Shown in pieces: positions 1-4,657 of a stretch of 5,964 nt of DNA (the stretch's first letter is position 1; each line of letters starts with the position of its first letter). The notes under the pieces were generated by a model that did no database searches, had not been told where the DNA came from, and worked only from the letters and a program-made list of their open reading frames with translations. A program made the translations under genes and the position numbers. The stretch comes from Candidatus Brocadiaceae bacterium (lineage in GTDB: Bacteria; Planctomycetota; Brocadiia; SM23-32): contig PWZK01000045.1 in assembly GCA_003567495.1 (NCBI GenBank), positions 1-5,964 of the forward strand, in the 5' to 3' direction.

Positions 1-2
1 CG

Positions 3-347
3 GCATGCCTGCCTGCCGCGCTGCGGCGCAGGCAGGCGGGCGGGGACGCCCGCGTTCCCGGCAACGGCAAACGGCGGTTTAAGTGCCCGTACAAGCAAAA
101 TGAGACGTGGTTCACTGAGGACTTACGGGCAACCGAAGGAGGGCGGGGTAAACGTCCGACGGTGGGATCGGTGCGCGCTAAGGTGCGGAAAATACTGTCC
201 GGACAATACCTTGATGAGATTATAAAAACGAAAGTAAAAGTAAAAAAGAAAGGGGGAGACAACCGGTTGACACACAGCCGGATGTCGCGGCGTCAGTTGA
301 AACTTGCGAAAGCCCTGGATATCGGCCAAATAACAGCCTGGGGGTAA
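3..347 (+). pseudogene. Open frame at left edge, possible degraded gene fragment
   Basis: The frame is open from the window edge to a TAA at 345-347 (114 codons), and a GTG at 162 could start a 61-residue product. No ribosome binding site supports that GTG. Around 60-125 the reading is basic, with the pattern NGKRRFKCPY followed by an ETWF stretch. This vaguely recalls the zinc-ribbon start of some transposases, but only one Cys is present and I cannot assign a family. The C-terminal part is Lys/Arg-rich and ends with a helix-turn-helix-like SRRQLKLAKALDIGQ. The same frame stays open again from 348 to a TGA near 560, which may mean an older, longer gene interrupted by a stop. The first 40 bases coincide with a palindromic repeat, so that part is unlikely to be real protein. 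It could equally be non-coding. No partner genes lie nearby on this strand. Confidence 0.25.
7..37. repeat. Palindromic repeat, GCCTGCCTGC/GCAGGCAGGC arms
   Basis: A perfect 10-base inverted repeat: GCCTGCCTGC at 7-16 and GCAGGCAGGC at 28-37, around an 11-base GC-rich centre. The same CTGCCTG/CAGGCAG core occurs in the larger palindrome at 736-796, so this looks like one copy of a dispersed REP-type element. It lies at the window edge, so its full extent is unknown. There is no T-run next to it, so a classic intrinsic terminator is unlikely. Confidence 0.6.
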
Positions 348-507
348 TACACAGGCACTGCGGATAACCTACTATCAGGAAGAGGGTTGCGAAGTTTCTT
401 TTTCGACAACCCGGAAAGTCGGGTTAAGGCCAAAAACAGGGAGCTTTTTCTACTCAACCATCTGAAATTGCAAGATTTAGCTCGGTCCGACCCCGATTTA
501 ACCCGAT
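348..507. other. Non-coding stretch, no gene recognised
   Basis: No start codon with a ribosome binding site and no RNA gene is visible. The frame of the fragment ending at 347 continues open through this stretch, and a neighbouring frame is open for about 40 codons (about 334-450), but neither product is recognisable. An exact tandem 10-base repeat, CCCGATTTAA, lies at 492-501 and 502-511, so the stop codon of the minus-strand small gene falls inside its second unit. No terminator for that gene is evident. Confidence 0.4.
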
Positions 508-702
508 TTAATCTACAACCAACCCGGACAGCACTTTCTCCAGTGCCCGTAGCTCATCTGTGAGTTGCCGGAGTTGGCGCTGAAATTCGGCATCTTTTCC
601 GGTCGGCATCCATTGATCTTCCAATTCATCAAGGACGGTGCTCAGGCTCGAACACAGCCTTTCGATATCGCCTTTGTTTTCCTTTGTTTCAGTTCCAGCC
701 AT
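508..702 (-). CDS. Small charged helical protein, 64 residues, function unknown
   Basis: Encodes a 64-residue acidic, Lys/Glu-rich protein with no signal peptide or membrane segment. From about residue 11 leucines recur at helical spacing (ERLCSSLSTVLDELEDQW, then QRQLRQLTDELRALEKVL), so it is probably two helices separated by a Pro-Gly turn (MPTGKD, near residue 32), perhaps a short coiled coil. I chose ATG 702 over the in-frame GTG at 708 because AAAGGAG (714-708) sits 5 bases before the ATG, ideal Shine-Dalgarno spacing, and overlaps that GTG. It is the third and last gene of a same-strand run after the GT9 fusion and cutA, 121 bases behind cutA across a palindrome, and may share their transcript. 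The clear ribosome binding site makes it likely real. I do not recognise the family; a small structural or regulatory role would be a guess. Confidence 0.65.
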   Translation of the reverse strand: MAGTETKENKGDIERLCSSLSTVLDELEDQWMPTGKDAEFQRQLRQLTDELRALEKVLSGLVVD

Positions 703-707
703 TTTCA

Positions 708-714
708 CTCCTTT
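708..714 (-). promoter_or_regulatory. Ribosome binding site deciding the start of the 64-residue gene
   Basis: Reading the minus strand, AAAGGAG occupies 714-708, with a 5-base spacer to ATG at 702-700. Its last base is the first base of an in-frame GTG (708-706), which makes that earlier codon an improbable start. It is the best Shine-Dalgarno match in the window. Confidence 0.7.
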
Positions 715-735
715 AGAAATCTAAGCCTCGAAAAC

Positions 736-796
736 GGGGCGCCTGCCTGTCTTCCTGCCAATCAGGCAGACAGGCACGTACACCCAGGCAGGCCCC
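736..796. repeat. 61-base near-palindrome between cutA and the small gene
   Basis: The outer arms are GGGGC-GC-CTGCCTG (736-749) and CAGGCAGGCCCC (785-796), pairing over 12 bases with a two-base bulge on the left. Inside, TGTC...TGCC (749-759) pairs with GGCAGACA (765-772). The CTGCCTG/CAGGCAG core matches the palindrome at 7-37. It lies in the 121-base gap behind cutA, where a transcript would form a strong hairpin. Without a following T-run it is better read as a REP-like or transcript-stabilising element than as an intrinsic terminator. Confidence 0.6.
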
Positions 797-823
797 ACCG
801 GGAAAGCGTGAAATAAGCTGACT

Positions 824-1144
824 TCAGGTCTCCTCGGCAACCCAGCTCAGGAAACGCTCGGAGCCGCCCGTGATCGGTATTGCGCTGACTTCCGGCAACT
901 CATACGAATGCAGCTGCGTAACGGTCGAAATTATCCGAGGGATATTTCTACTCCGGGTTTTCAAAAGCATCATAAACTCCGTTTCGGTTTCTACTTTCCC
1001 TTGCCAACGAAACACAGAATCTGCGGGACCAACGACATTTGCACAGGCCACAAGCTCGGCCTCCAGAAGTGCTCCGGCTATTTTCAGGGCTTCAGCCTTG
1101 CTCGCACACATTACTTTTACCATCGTTATTTCACCAGCGGGCAT
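824..1144 (-). CDS. cutA: CutA divalent-cation tolerance protein
   Basis: A 106-residue protein, the normal length for CutA1, a small cytoplasmic trimer with a ferredoxin-like fold related to PII signalling proteins. It is linked to copper/divalent-cation tolerance, but its molecular role is poorly defined. Visible family hallmarks are LVACANVV (31-38), SVFRWQGK (43-50), the MLLKT strand (59-63), and the signature LHSYELPEVSAIPITGG (78-94) followed by FLSW (98-101). Family members usually have HPYE; here it is HSYE, a mild variant. The start at 1144 is supported by GAGGA (1156-1152), 7 bases upstream; a second Met at residue 8 is possible and fits the usual family start, but has a weaker site. 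It begins 24 bases after the stop of the GT9 fusion gene, so the two are probably co-transcribed, although no functional connection is known. The protein appears complete. Confidence 0.95.
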   Translation of the reverse strand: MPAGEITMVKVMCASKAEALKIAGALLEAELVACANVVGPADSVFRWQGKVETETEFMMLLKTRSRNIPRIISTVTQLHSYELPEVSAIPITGGSERFLSWVAEET

Positions 1145-1168
1145 GATTCATTCCTCATTGAAACAATC

Positions 1169-3073
1169 TCATAATTCAAACCGGCTCAGTTCAGGGTGTA
1201 TGCAGTGCGCCAGCAGTCTGTTGCGCGTTTTAAAGTGCTTACGCCCCTTGCAGTATGTTTTTAAGAAGAAACTGACAAATTCCGAGGGCGTATAGATGTT
1301 TTTAAGCTCCCTGTAAATGTTACGCAGTTGCCTGCCATGGGATATATCGCTTAAAATGGGGGGCAGTTTCAGGCGCCATATGTTTTCCAGAGATGTGATT
1401 GTCGGGGTGTCCCGGTCAAGGAACGTGATATCATTCAGATAAAGCCGGCTGTGATGAAAACCTTCCCGGTGGAAGTGACAGAGCATGCCCGCTATTTTTT
1501 TTAGCATCTCCGGCTCCCGGCCGTTTTTGATCCCGGAGAGCCGCCCGACACTTATTTCCGGAACCGCATCGAAAAGCAAGACCTCATCGCAGCGCGAGAA
1601 ACCGCTGCGTTCCAGCCGGCATATCGGCATAACACAGTCTATATTGCTTTCGTACAGCTGCAGGGCCGCCCTCCAATATTGCTTAAATGAAACACCTCGC
1701 CGCAGACGGCGCCGCAGTTGTGAACGGTCTCCCGACATGCGGTTAAGACGCGCATATATAAAATTGAAGTGCCCCCCCGGTTCATGGATAACCCTTTGGT
1801 CTGCAAAACAGCCACTTTTTGCTTTTGCCGGCATAGGCAGAAAAATTTTGTTTTCGTCCATTCCTTTTTCCATGGTTGCTGAAAGGAATCGGTAGAAATC
1901 CGGCCGGCTGAATGATGAATGTGTTTTTCCACTCAGGTTGCCAAGCCGGAAGTCACAAAAAAAAGGCTTTTTAAGGCTGAACACAAGGGATCTGCAGGGT
2001 TGGGGTGAGCCATGCAGCAAGCGGCTTGCGGCCCTCTGCACCTGGCTGACGCTTATCCGAGTCATGCAAACCGGATCGGGGCATTCGCGTCTGGTACAGG
2101 GGCTGCACGACGCATTTGCTGTTACCACCTGTGCCGGGCAGCTAAAGGGCCCCGTGCCGGTGGGGTTCTTGGGACCGAAAAGCGCCACTACGGGAGTGCC
2201 CAACGCCGCGGCGATGTGCATAGGACCGGTATCGCTGCCGATGAAAAGGTCCACTTCGCCAAGCAACCCGGTCAGTTGTTGCAAGTGGGATAAACGCGGA
2301 ACAAGGCTTGCTTCGTGGCGGCTGGCCGCCACCACCCGATGGGCCAAAGCCTCTTCCCCGGGTCCGAAGGTTACCAGCACTGACGCCCCGAAATCTTCGG
2401 TTAATCTGAGTGCCAGTTCGCCGTAGCGTTCCGGAAGCCACCTTTTGAATTCCGCGAAATTACTCGCTCCGGGATGCATGACAATCAGCGGACGGCGCAG
2501 TCCTTTGCATATGCTTTCTGCCACTTCTCCGTGCTGAGGGGCGCAGGGCAGGACCGGTGGTGCGTATTCGGCCGGGATGCCCAGCGGCGAGAGAAGCGCA
2601 AGGTAGCGCTCGATACGATGACAATCACGGCCCGGTACGGTTACCATACTGTTCTGAAACAGGTTGTTAAATTCCCGTGATACCGGCGGCGCAAAGCCGA
2701 TTCGAAGCGGCGCTTTTGCGGAAGCAACGAGCCATGAACTTTTCAATCCGCTCTGAAAGTCAATACTTATGTCAAATTTCCGCCTTCGCAGACCAAAAGC
2801 GAGCTCGGCTATTTCCGGCCATACTTCCGCCCACCTCCACGGATCTTTCAACGCCCGGCCCCAATCCACCCTTGGTATGGTTATTAACTCGTCAATATAA
2901 GGGTGCTCCTCGAGAAGATCAGCGGCCTCGCTCTCGGCGACCCAGGTGATATGCGCCGCGGGACGACTGCGGCGCAGCAATGTAAGGGCGTTCATGCTAT
3001 GTACCAGGTCCCCAAGCGCACTGAGCCGAATGCAAAGAATGTCACCGCCGGTTTTTCTTTCACAAAGTGTCAT
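1169..3073 (-). CDS. GT9 heptosyltransferase fused to a WaaP-like pseudokinase domain
   Basis: A 634-residue two-part protein. Residues 10-355 are a glycosyltransferase family 9 (GT-B fold) enzyme of the ADP-heptose:LPS heptosyltransferase type. It shows RLSALGDLVHSMNAL (17-30, with Asp22 where the family base lies), HPG (200-202), KRW (210-212), FGPGEEA (236-242) and SDTGPMHIAAALGTP (280-294), then the usual Cys-rich end (CSPCTRRECPDPVCM, 323-337). It should transfer heptose or a similar sugar onto lipid A-core at the inner membrane; the exact substrate cannot be read. Residues about 356-410 are a linker. Residues about 425-615 resemble the LPS core kinases WaaP/KdkA in pattern: WRAALQL (467-473), then HREGFHHSRLYLND (535-548) and a Tyr-rich tail. 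The expected catalytic residues look replaced (see findings). ATG 3073 is the first start after an in-frame stop; its ribosome binding site is weak. The first domain is secure, the second probable. Confidence 0.9.
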   Translation of the reverse strand: MTLCERKTGGDILCIRLSALGDLVHSMNALTLLRRSRPAAHITWVAESEAADLLEEHPYIDELITIPRVDWGRALKDPWRWAEVWPEIAELAFGLRRRKFDISIDFQSGLKSSWLVASAKAPLRIGFAPPVSREFNNLFQNSMVTVPGRDCHRIERYLALLSPLGIPAEYAPPVLPCAPQHGEVAESICKGLRRPLIVMHPGASNFAEFKRWLPERYGELALRLTEDFGASVLVTFGPGEEALAHRVVAASRHEASLVPRLSHLQQLTGLLGEVDLFIGSDTGPMHIAAALGTPVVALFGPKNPTGTGPFSCPAQVVTANASCSPCTRRECPDPVCMTRISVSQVQRAASRLLHGSPQPCRSLVFSLKKPFFCDFRLGNLSGKTHSSFSRPDFYRFLSATMEKGMDENKIFLPMPAKAKSGCFADQRVIHEPGGHFNFIYARLNRMSGDRSQLRRRLRRGVSFKQYWRAALQLYESNIDCVMPICRLERSGFSRCDEVLLFDAVPEISVGRLSGIKNGREPEMLKKIAGMLCHFHREGFHHSRLYLNDITFLDRDTPTITSLENIWRLKLPPILSDISHGRQLRNIYRELKNIYTPSEFVSFFLKTYCKGRKHFKTRNRLLAHCIHPELSRFEL

Positions 3074-3112
3074 TTGTCAAAGGGTTTTTTAATCGCAAAC
3101 CTTCATTCATAA

Positions 3113-3190
3113 GTTGTTAGGTTTCGGCCCCAACCGACCCTGCGTCGGCTGAGCCCATGACCGGCCACTACGTGCGTCACGCCCAACAAC
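3113..3190. repeat. 78-base segment bounded by inverted repeats GTTGTTAGGT / GCCCAACAAC
   Basis: GTTGTTAGGT (3113-3122) can pair with GCCCAACAAC (3181-3190) over 10 positions with one A-C mismatch and one G-T pair. Between them is a perfect five-base stem-loop: CCGAC (3134-3138), loop CCTGC, GTCGG (3144-3148). The ends match the degenerate integron core motifs GTTRRRY and RYYYAAC, but in the opposite order from one attC site, so it is not an attC by itself. Confidence 0.5.
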
Positions 3191-3195
3191 CGCCC

Positions 3196-3218
3196 TCCAC
3201 CGGCCCTGCGCCGGTGGA
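3196..3218. repeat. Stem-loop repeat unit, + orientation
   Basis: A perfect 9-base stem, TCCACCGGC (3196-3204) with GCCGGTGGA (3210-3218), around the loop CCTGC. It resembles the shorter hairpin at 3134-3148, which has the same loop, and the inverted unit at 3291-3313. Confidence 0.7.
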
Positions 3219-3223
3219 AGCCA

Positions 3224-3285
3224 CGGACTGATTTTGAAGCGACCAACCAAAATCGTTTCTCGCTCCCACCACTGCGATTAGTCCG
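3224..3285. repeat. Central inverted repeat CGGACTGAT / ATTAGTCCG
   Basis: CGGACTGAT (3224-3232) pairs with ATTAGTCCG (3277-3285) over nine positions with one G-T pair. A competing inner pairing joins GATTTTG (3230-3236) to CAAAATC (3248-3254). Together with the hairpins at 3196-3218 and 3291-3313, this makes the two halves of 3195-3316 an imperfect 38-base inverted repeat (31 of 38 positions match by hand alignment). Confidence 0.6.
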
Positions 3286-3290
3286 CTGCT

Positions 3291-3313
3291 TCCATCGGCA
3301 CGGGGCCGATGGA
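3291..3313. repeat. Stem-loop repeat unit, inverted orientation
   Basis: A perfect 9-base stem, TCCATCGGC (3291-3299) with GCCGATGGA (3305-3313), loop ACGGG. Read on the minus strand it matches the unit at 3196-3218. In the stem one C-G pair is replaced by T-A, with both partners changed, so pairing is kept. Confidence 0.7.
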
Positions 3314-3343
3314 GAGCTGGTGTTACGAGCATTCGTGCATAGT

Positions 3344-3388
3344 GGTTAATCGTCTTCCCACCGGCACAGGGCCGGAGGAGAATTAACC
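3344..3388. repeat. Long stem-loop just downstream of the 216-residue gene
   Basis: The outer arms are GGTTAAT (3344-3350) and ATTAACC (3382-3388); the inner stem is CCGGC (3361-3365) with GCCGG (3371-3375), loop ACAGG, flanked by a further CC/GG pair. On the minus strand it is a third diverged copy of the 3196-3218 unit. It begins 23 bases after the stop of the gene ending at 3411, so a transcript of that gene would end in or pass through this hairpin. There is no T-run after it on the minus strand, so intrinsic termination is doubtful. Confidence 0.6.
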
Positions 3389-3410
3389 GGCACCAAAACC
3401 CATGACCCGA

Positions 3411-4061
3411 TCAGTTCTTTAGTAGAGAACACGAAGAAGCTTTTATGCGAAAACGCGCAAGCCAATCCCCGGGATCCTCAAGCACTTCACTGCCGTGGCT
3501 TGTCGCATCTGAAGTGCGCATAACTAGCCCGGCAAGAAACCGTCGTCCATTCAGCCTGAAAGGTCCGGCTACGGCACACCATGGGGTGTCTTTACCGCCG
3601 TCATCGGGCAGGCGACATTCAAGAAGAAATCTGTTAGCAAATCCCCTGGCGCTCACCTGGGGCGGCCAGAAGTATGCCGGACTTTGGTGTGCCCAAAACA
3701 CCGCGGACAGCCCGGGCAATACGGCATCGCAGATTTCGCCAATCCGATCAACCGGTGGCAACTGATGCACGCGCCCGGCCGGCGCCAGCACAATGGCCGC
3801 CAGGCGAACCGGCACGTTGTAGAACTCAAGCACCGGCCCATCTTCAGCAGGCGGCCCCATACCGAACAGTTTTGATGTGTCGATAGACGTAACGTCTCCT
3901 GAACTCTGGCGCCTGCGTCCGGATAATAAAAACTTACGCAAAATGTAAAAGAAAATGACCACAACTAAAACTACGGCGCCCACCCCTATCAAAAAGGCGG
4001 GAACCGACCCGAGGAGTTCCCACAGCCTGCCTGCCGGTTCAGTAACATTTAATAGCGTCAT
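3411..4061 (-). CDS. Single-pass membrane protein, conserved hypothetical
   Basis: Encodes 216 residues. A hydrophobic helix at about 22-42 is followed by RKFLLSGRRRQ (42-52); by the positive-inside rule the N-terminus is outside and the remaining 170 residues are cytoplasmic. The soluble part has a distinctive Pro/Trp-rich pattern: VLEFYNVPVRLAAIVLAPAGR (77-97), WAHQSP (123-128), YFWPPQVSARGF (130-141), and LPDDGGKDTPWCAVAGPF (151-168). I associate this pattern, from memory, with uncharacterised proteins of Planctomycetota; I know no function and see no catalytic motif. The start ATG at 4061 has a G-rich AGGGGG five bases upstream. A minus-strand promoter is seen at 4125-4153, giving a leader of roughly 56 bases. 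It is divergent from tex across the control region. The downstream GT9 gene is 337 bases away, beyond several hairpins, so it is probably a separate unit. The gene looks complete. Confidence 0.8.
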   Translation of the reverse strand: MTLLNVTEPAGRLWELLGSVPAFLIGVGAVVLVVVIFFYILRKFLLSGRRRQSSGDVTSIDTSKLFGMGPPAEDGPVLEFYNVPVRLAAIVLAPAGRVHQLPPVDRIGEICDAVLPGLSAVFWAHQSPAYFWPPQVSARGFANRFLLECRLPDDGGKDTPWCAVAGPFRLNGRRFLAGLVMRTSDATSHGSEVLEDPGDWLARFRIKASSCSLLKN

Positions 4062-4105
4062 ATCGGCCCCCTATTTCATAAACCAACGATTTGTTGTTAC
4101 TGTCA

Positions 4106-4116
4106 GCTTATTAAGC
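4106..4116. promoter_or_regulatory. Small palindrome GCTTATTAAGC, possible operator
   Basis: A perfect 11-base palindrome with one central base, placed just downstream of the expected start of transcription for the minus-strand membrane-protein gene. This position suits a repressor site, but a palindrome this short can occur by chance and no regulator is visible in the window. Confidence 0.25.
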
Positions 4117-4124
4117 GCCTATTT

Positions 4125-4153
4125 ACTTTACACGATTGCAAGGCGCAAGTCAA
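4125..4153 (-). promoter_or_regulatory. Sigma-70-type promoter for the 216-residue membrane protein
   Basis: On the minus strand, TTGACT (4153-4148, five of six consensus bases), a 17-base spacer, then TAAAGT (4130-4125, four of six). Transcription would begin near 4118 and reach the ATG at 4061 after about 56 bases. It shares the string TTTGACTTGC with the promoter of tex on the other strand. Confidence 0.5.
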
Positions 4154-4168
4154 ACCGGTTGTCTCCTG

Positions 4169-4261
4169 AGGAATTTGCGCTGTAACGTTTTTCGCGCGTA
4201 CCAGGGCGCAAATTATCCGGAGGCCCTCTCCGTTTCCCGCGTCCTGCGGGCGCAAATTCCT
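4169..4261. repeat. GCGCAAATT repeats between the divergent promoters
   Basis: AGGAATTTGCGC (4169-4180) and GCGCAAATTCCT (4250-4261) form a perfect 12-base inverted repeat. A third copy of GCGCAAATT lies at 4206-4214, in the same direction as the one at 4250. On the minus strand the two parallel copies continue similarly (GCGCCC, then ACGCG and GAAA), giving an imperfect direct repeat of about 28 bases with 44-base spacing. Their placement between two divergent promoters suggests binding sites for a regulator, but a decayed duplication would look the same. Confidence 0.4.
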
Positions 4262-4287
4262 TTTTTATCTTCTTCAGCCCCTCCCAT

Positions 4288-4350
4288 CGCTTGGGGCTCA
4301 CGCACCCCAGGGCCCGCAGCGGAAACGAGGCGACTGCCGCTTGGGGGTCA
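4288..4350. repeat. Direct repeat CGCTTGGGG(C/G)TCA, 50-base period
   Basis: CGCTTGGGGCTCA at 4288-4300 and CGCTTGGGGGTCA at 4338-4350 match at 12 of 13 bases and start exactly 50 bases apart. They lie 42-104 bases upstream of the -35 box of tex. The region 4262-4391 otherwise shows only a six-base inverted repeat, AGCCCC...GGGGCT (4276-4297), and no gene I trust. Confidence 0.35.
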
Positions 4351-4391
4351 GCATCTACCTGGGACATCCCTAAAATTTTTCGGGGTATCAT

Positions 4392-4420
4392 TTGACTTGC
4401 AATTTTAAAAAGCATATAAT
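4392..4420 (+). promoter_or_regulatory. Near-consensus sigma-70 promoter of tex
   Basis: TTGACT (4392-4397, five of six) is separated by exactly 17 bases from a perfect TATAAT (4415-4420). The spacer is AT-rich. Transcription should begin near 4427, giving a leader of about 230 bases before the tex ATG. This is the strongest promoter visible in the window. Confidence 0.8.
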
Positions 4421-4426
4421 AGCACA

Positions 4427-4657
4427 ATAAGATAAATATTCAGTGAAATGCGTCTTTATCCGGGATAAGTCCCCGGTGAACCGCGCTGGATTACTACAAG
4501 GTTGACTTTGTAGCGTGGTTCGCTGAATACTTGCTAAAAAGAACCCCGGGTTATTCTAAGAGAAAAAGGCAGGGAAATACCTTCCGAAAATCACACATGT
4601 TCATCCCCGATTGTTCAGTCAGCAACGTCAACCTATTACAGTTTTTGTACCCAAAAA
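4427..4657 (+). promoter_or_regulatory. Structured 5' leader of tex, possible cis-acting RNA
   Basis: The leader contains a long hairpin: GTGAACCGCG (4476-4485) pairs with CGTGGTTCGC (4514-4523) with two G-T pairs, and above it CTACAA (4494-4499) pairs with TTGTAG (4508-4513), leaving an eight-base bulge at 4486-4493. CCGGG at 4460-4464 can pair either with CCCGG at 4472-4476 or with CCCGG at 4545-4549. The second choice closes a structure around the long hairpin, and the two are mutually exclusive. I cannot match it to a known riboswitch or to 6S RNA. No T-run follows the hairpin. No Shine-Dalgarno sequence precedes the tex ATG. Confidence 0.45.

Larger units (their letters stand above)
3074..3410. 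other. Structured intergenic region, no protein gene
   Basis: These 337 bases separate two minus-strand genes. No believable reading frame is present. Nearly the whole stretch from 3113 to 3388 is built of inverted repeats, listed separately: an outer inverted repeat at 3113-3190, stem-loops at 3134-3148, 3196-3218, 3291-3313 and 3344-3388, and a 38-base imperfect inverted repeat joining the middle two. It could be a block of mobile palindromic repeats or a folded RNA made with either flanking gene. No clear promoter was found for the gene starting at 3073. Confidence 0.6.

Noticed and set aside
870..1295. Plus-strand frames of 141 and 88 codons
   Set aside because: They lie antisense to cutA, which has clear family motifs, and are its shadow.
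1485..3112. Several plus-strand and alternate minus-strand frames of 68-162 codons
   Set aside because: All overlap the 634-residue gene, whose GT9 motifs fix the coding frame.
4025..4036. GCCTGCCTGCCG resembling the palindromic repeat family
   Set aside because: It is within the N-terminal codons of the 216-residue gene and lacks an opposing arm.
4236..4266. Hairpin CCCGC-GTCCT-GCGGG followed by a T-run, like a plus-strand terminator
   Set aside because: The T-run starts about 10 bases after the stem and no plus-strand gene lies upstream to be terminated.
4128..4427. A 99-codon minus-strand frame upstream of tex
   Set aside because: Its start coincides with the expected tex transcription start, its codons span the tex -10 and -35 boxes, it contains the intergenic repeats, it has no ribosome binding site, and the product resembles nothing I know.
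4427..4620. 6S RNA
   Set aside because: The promoter, length and long hairpin invited the idea, but I could not form a closing stem or a convincing central bubble, so it is left as an unassigned leader.
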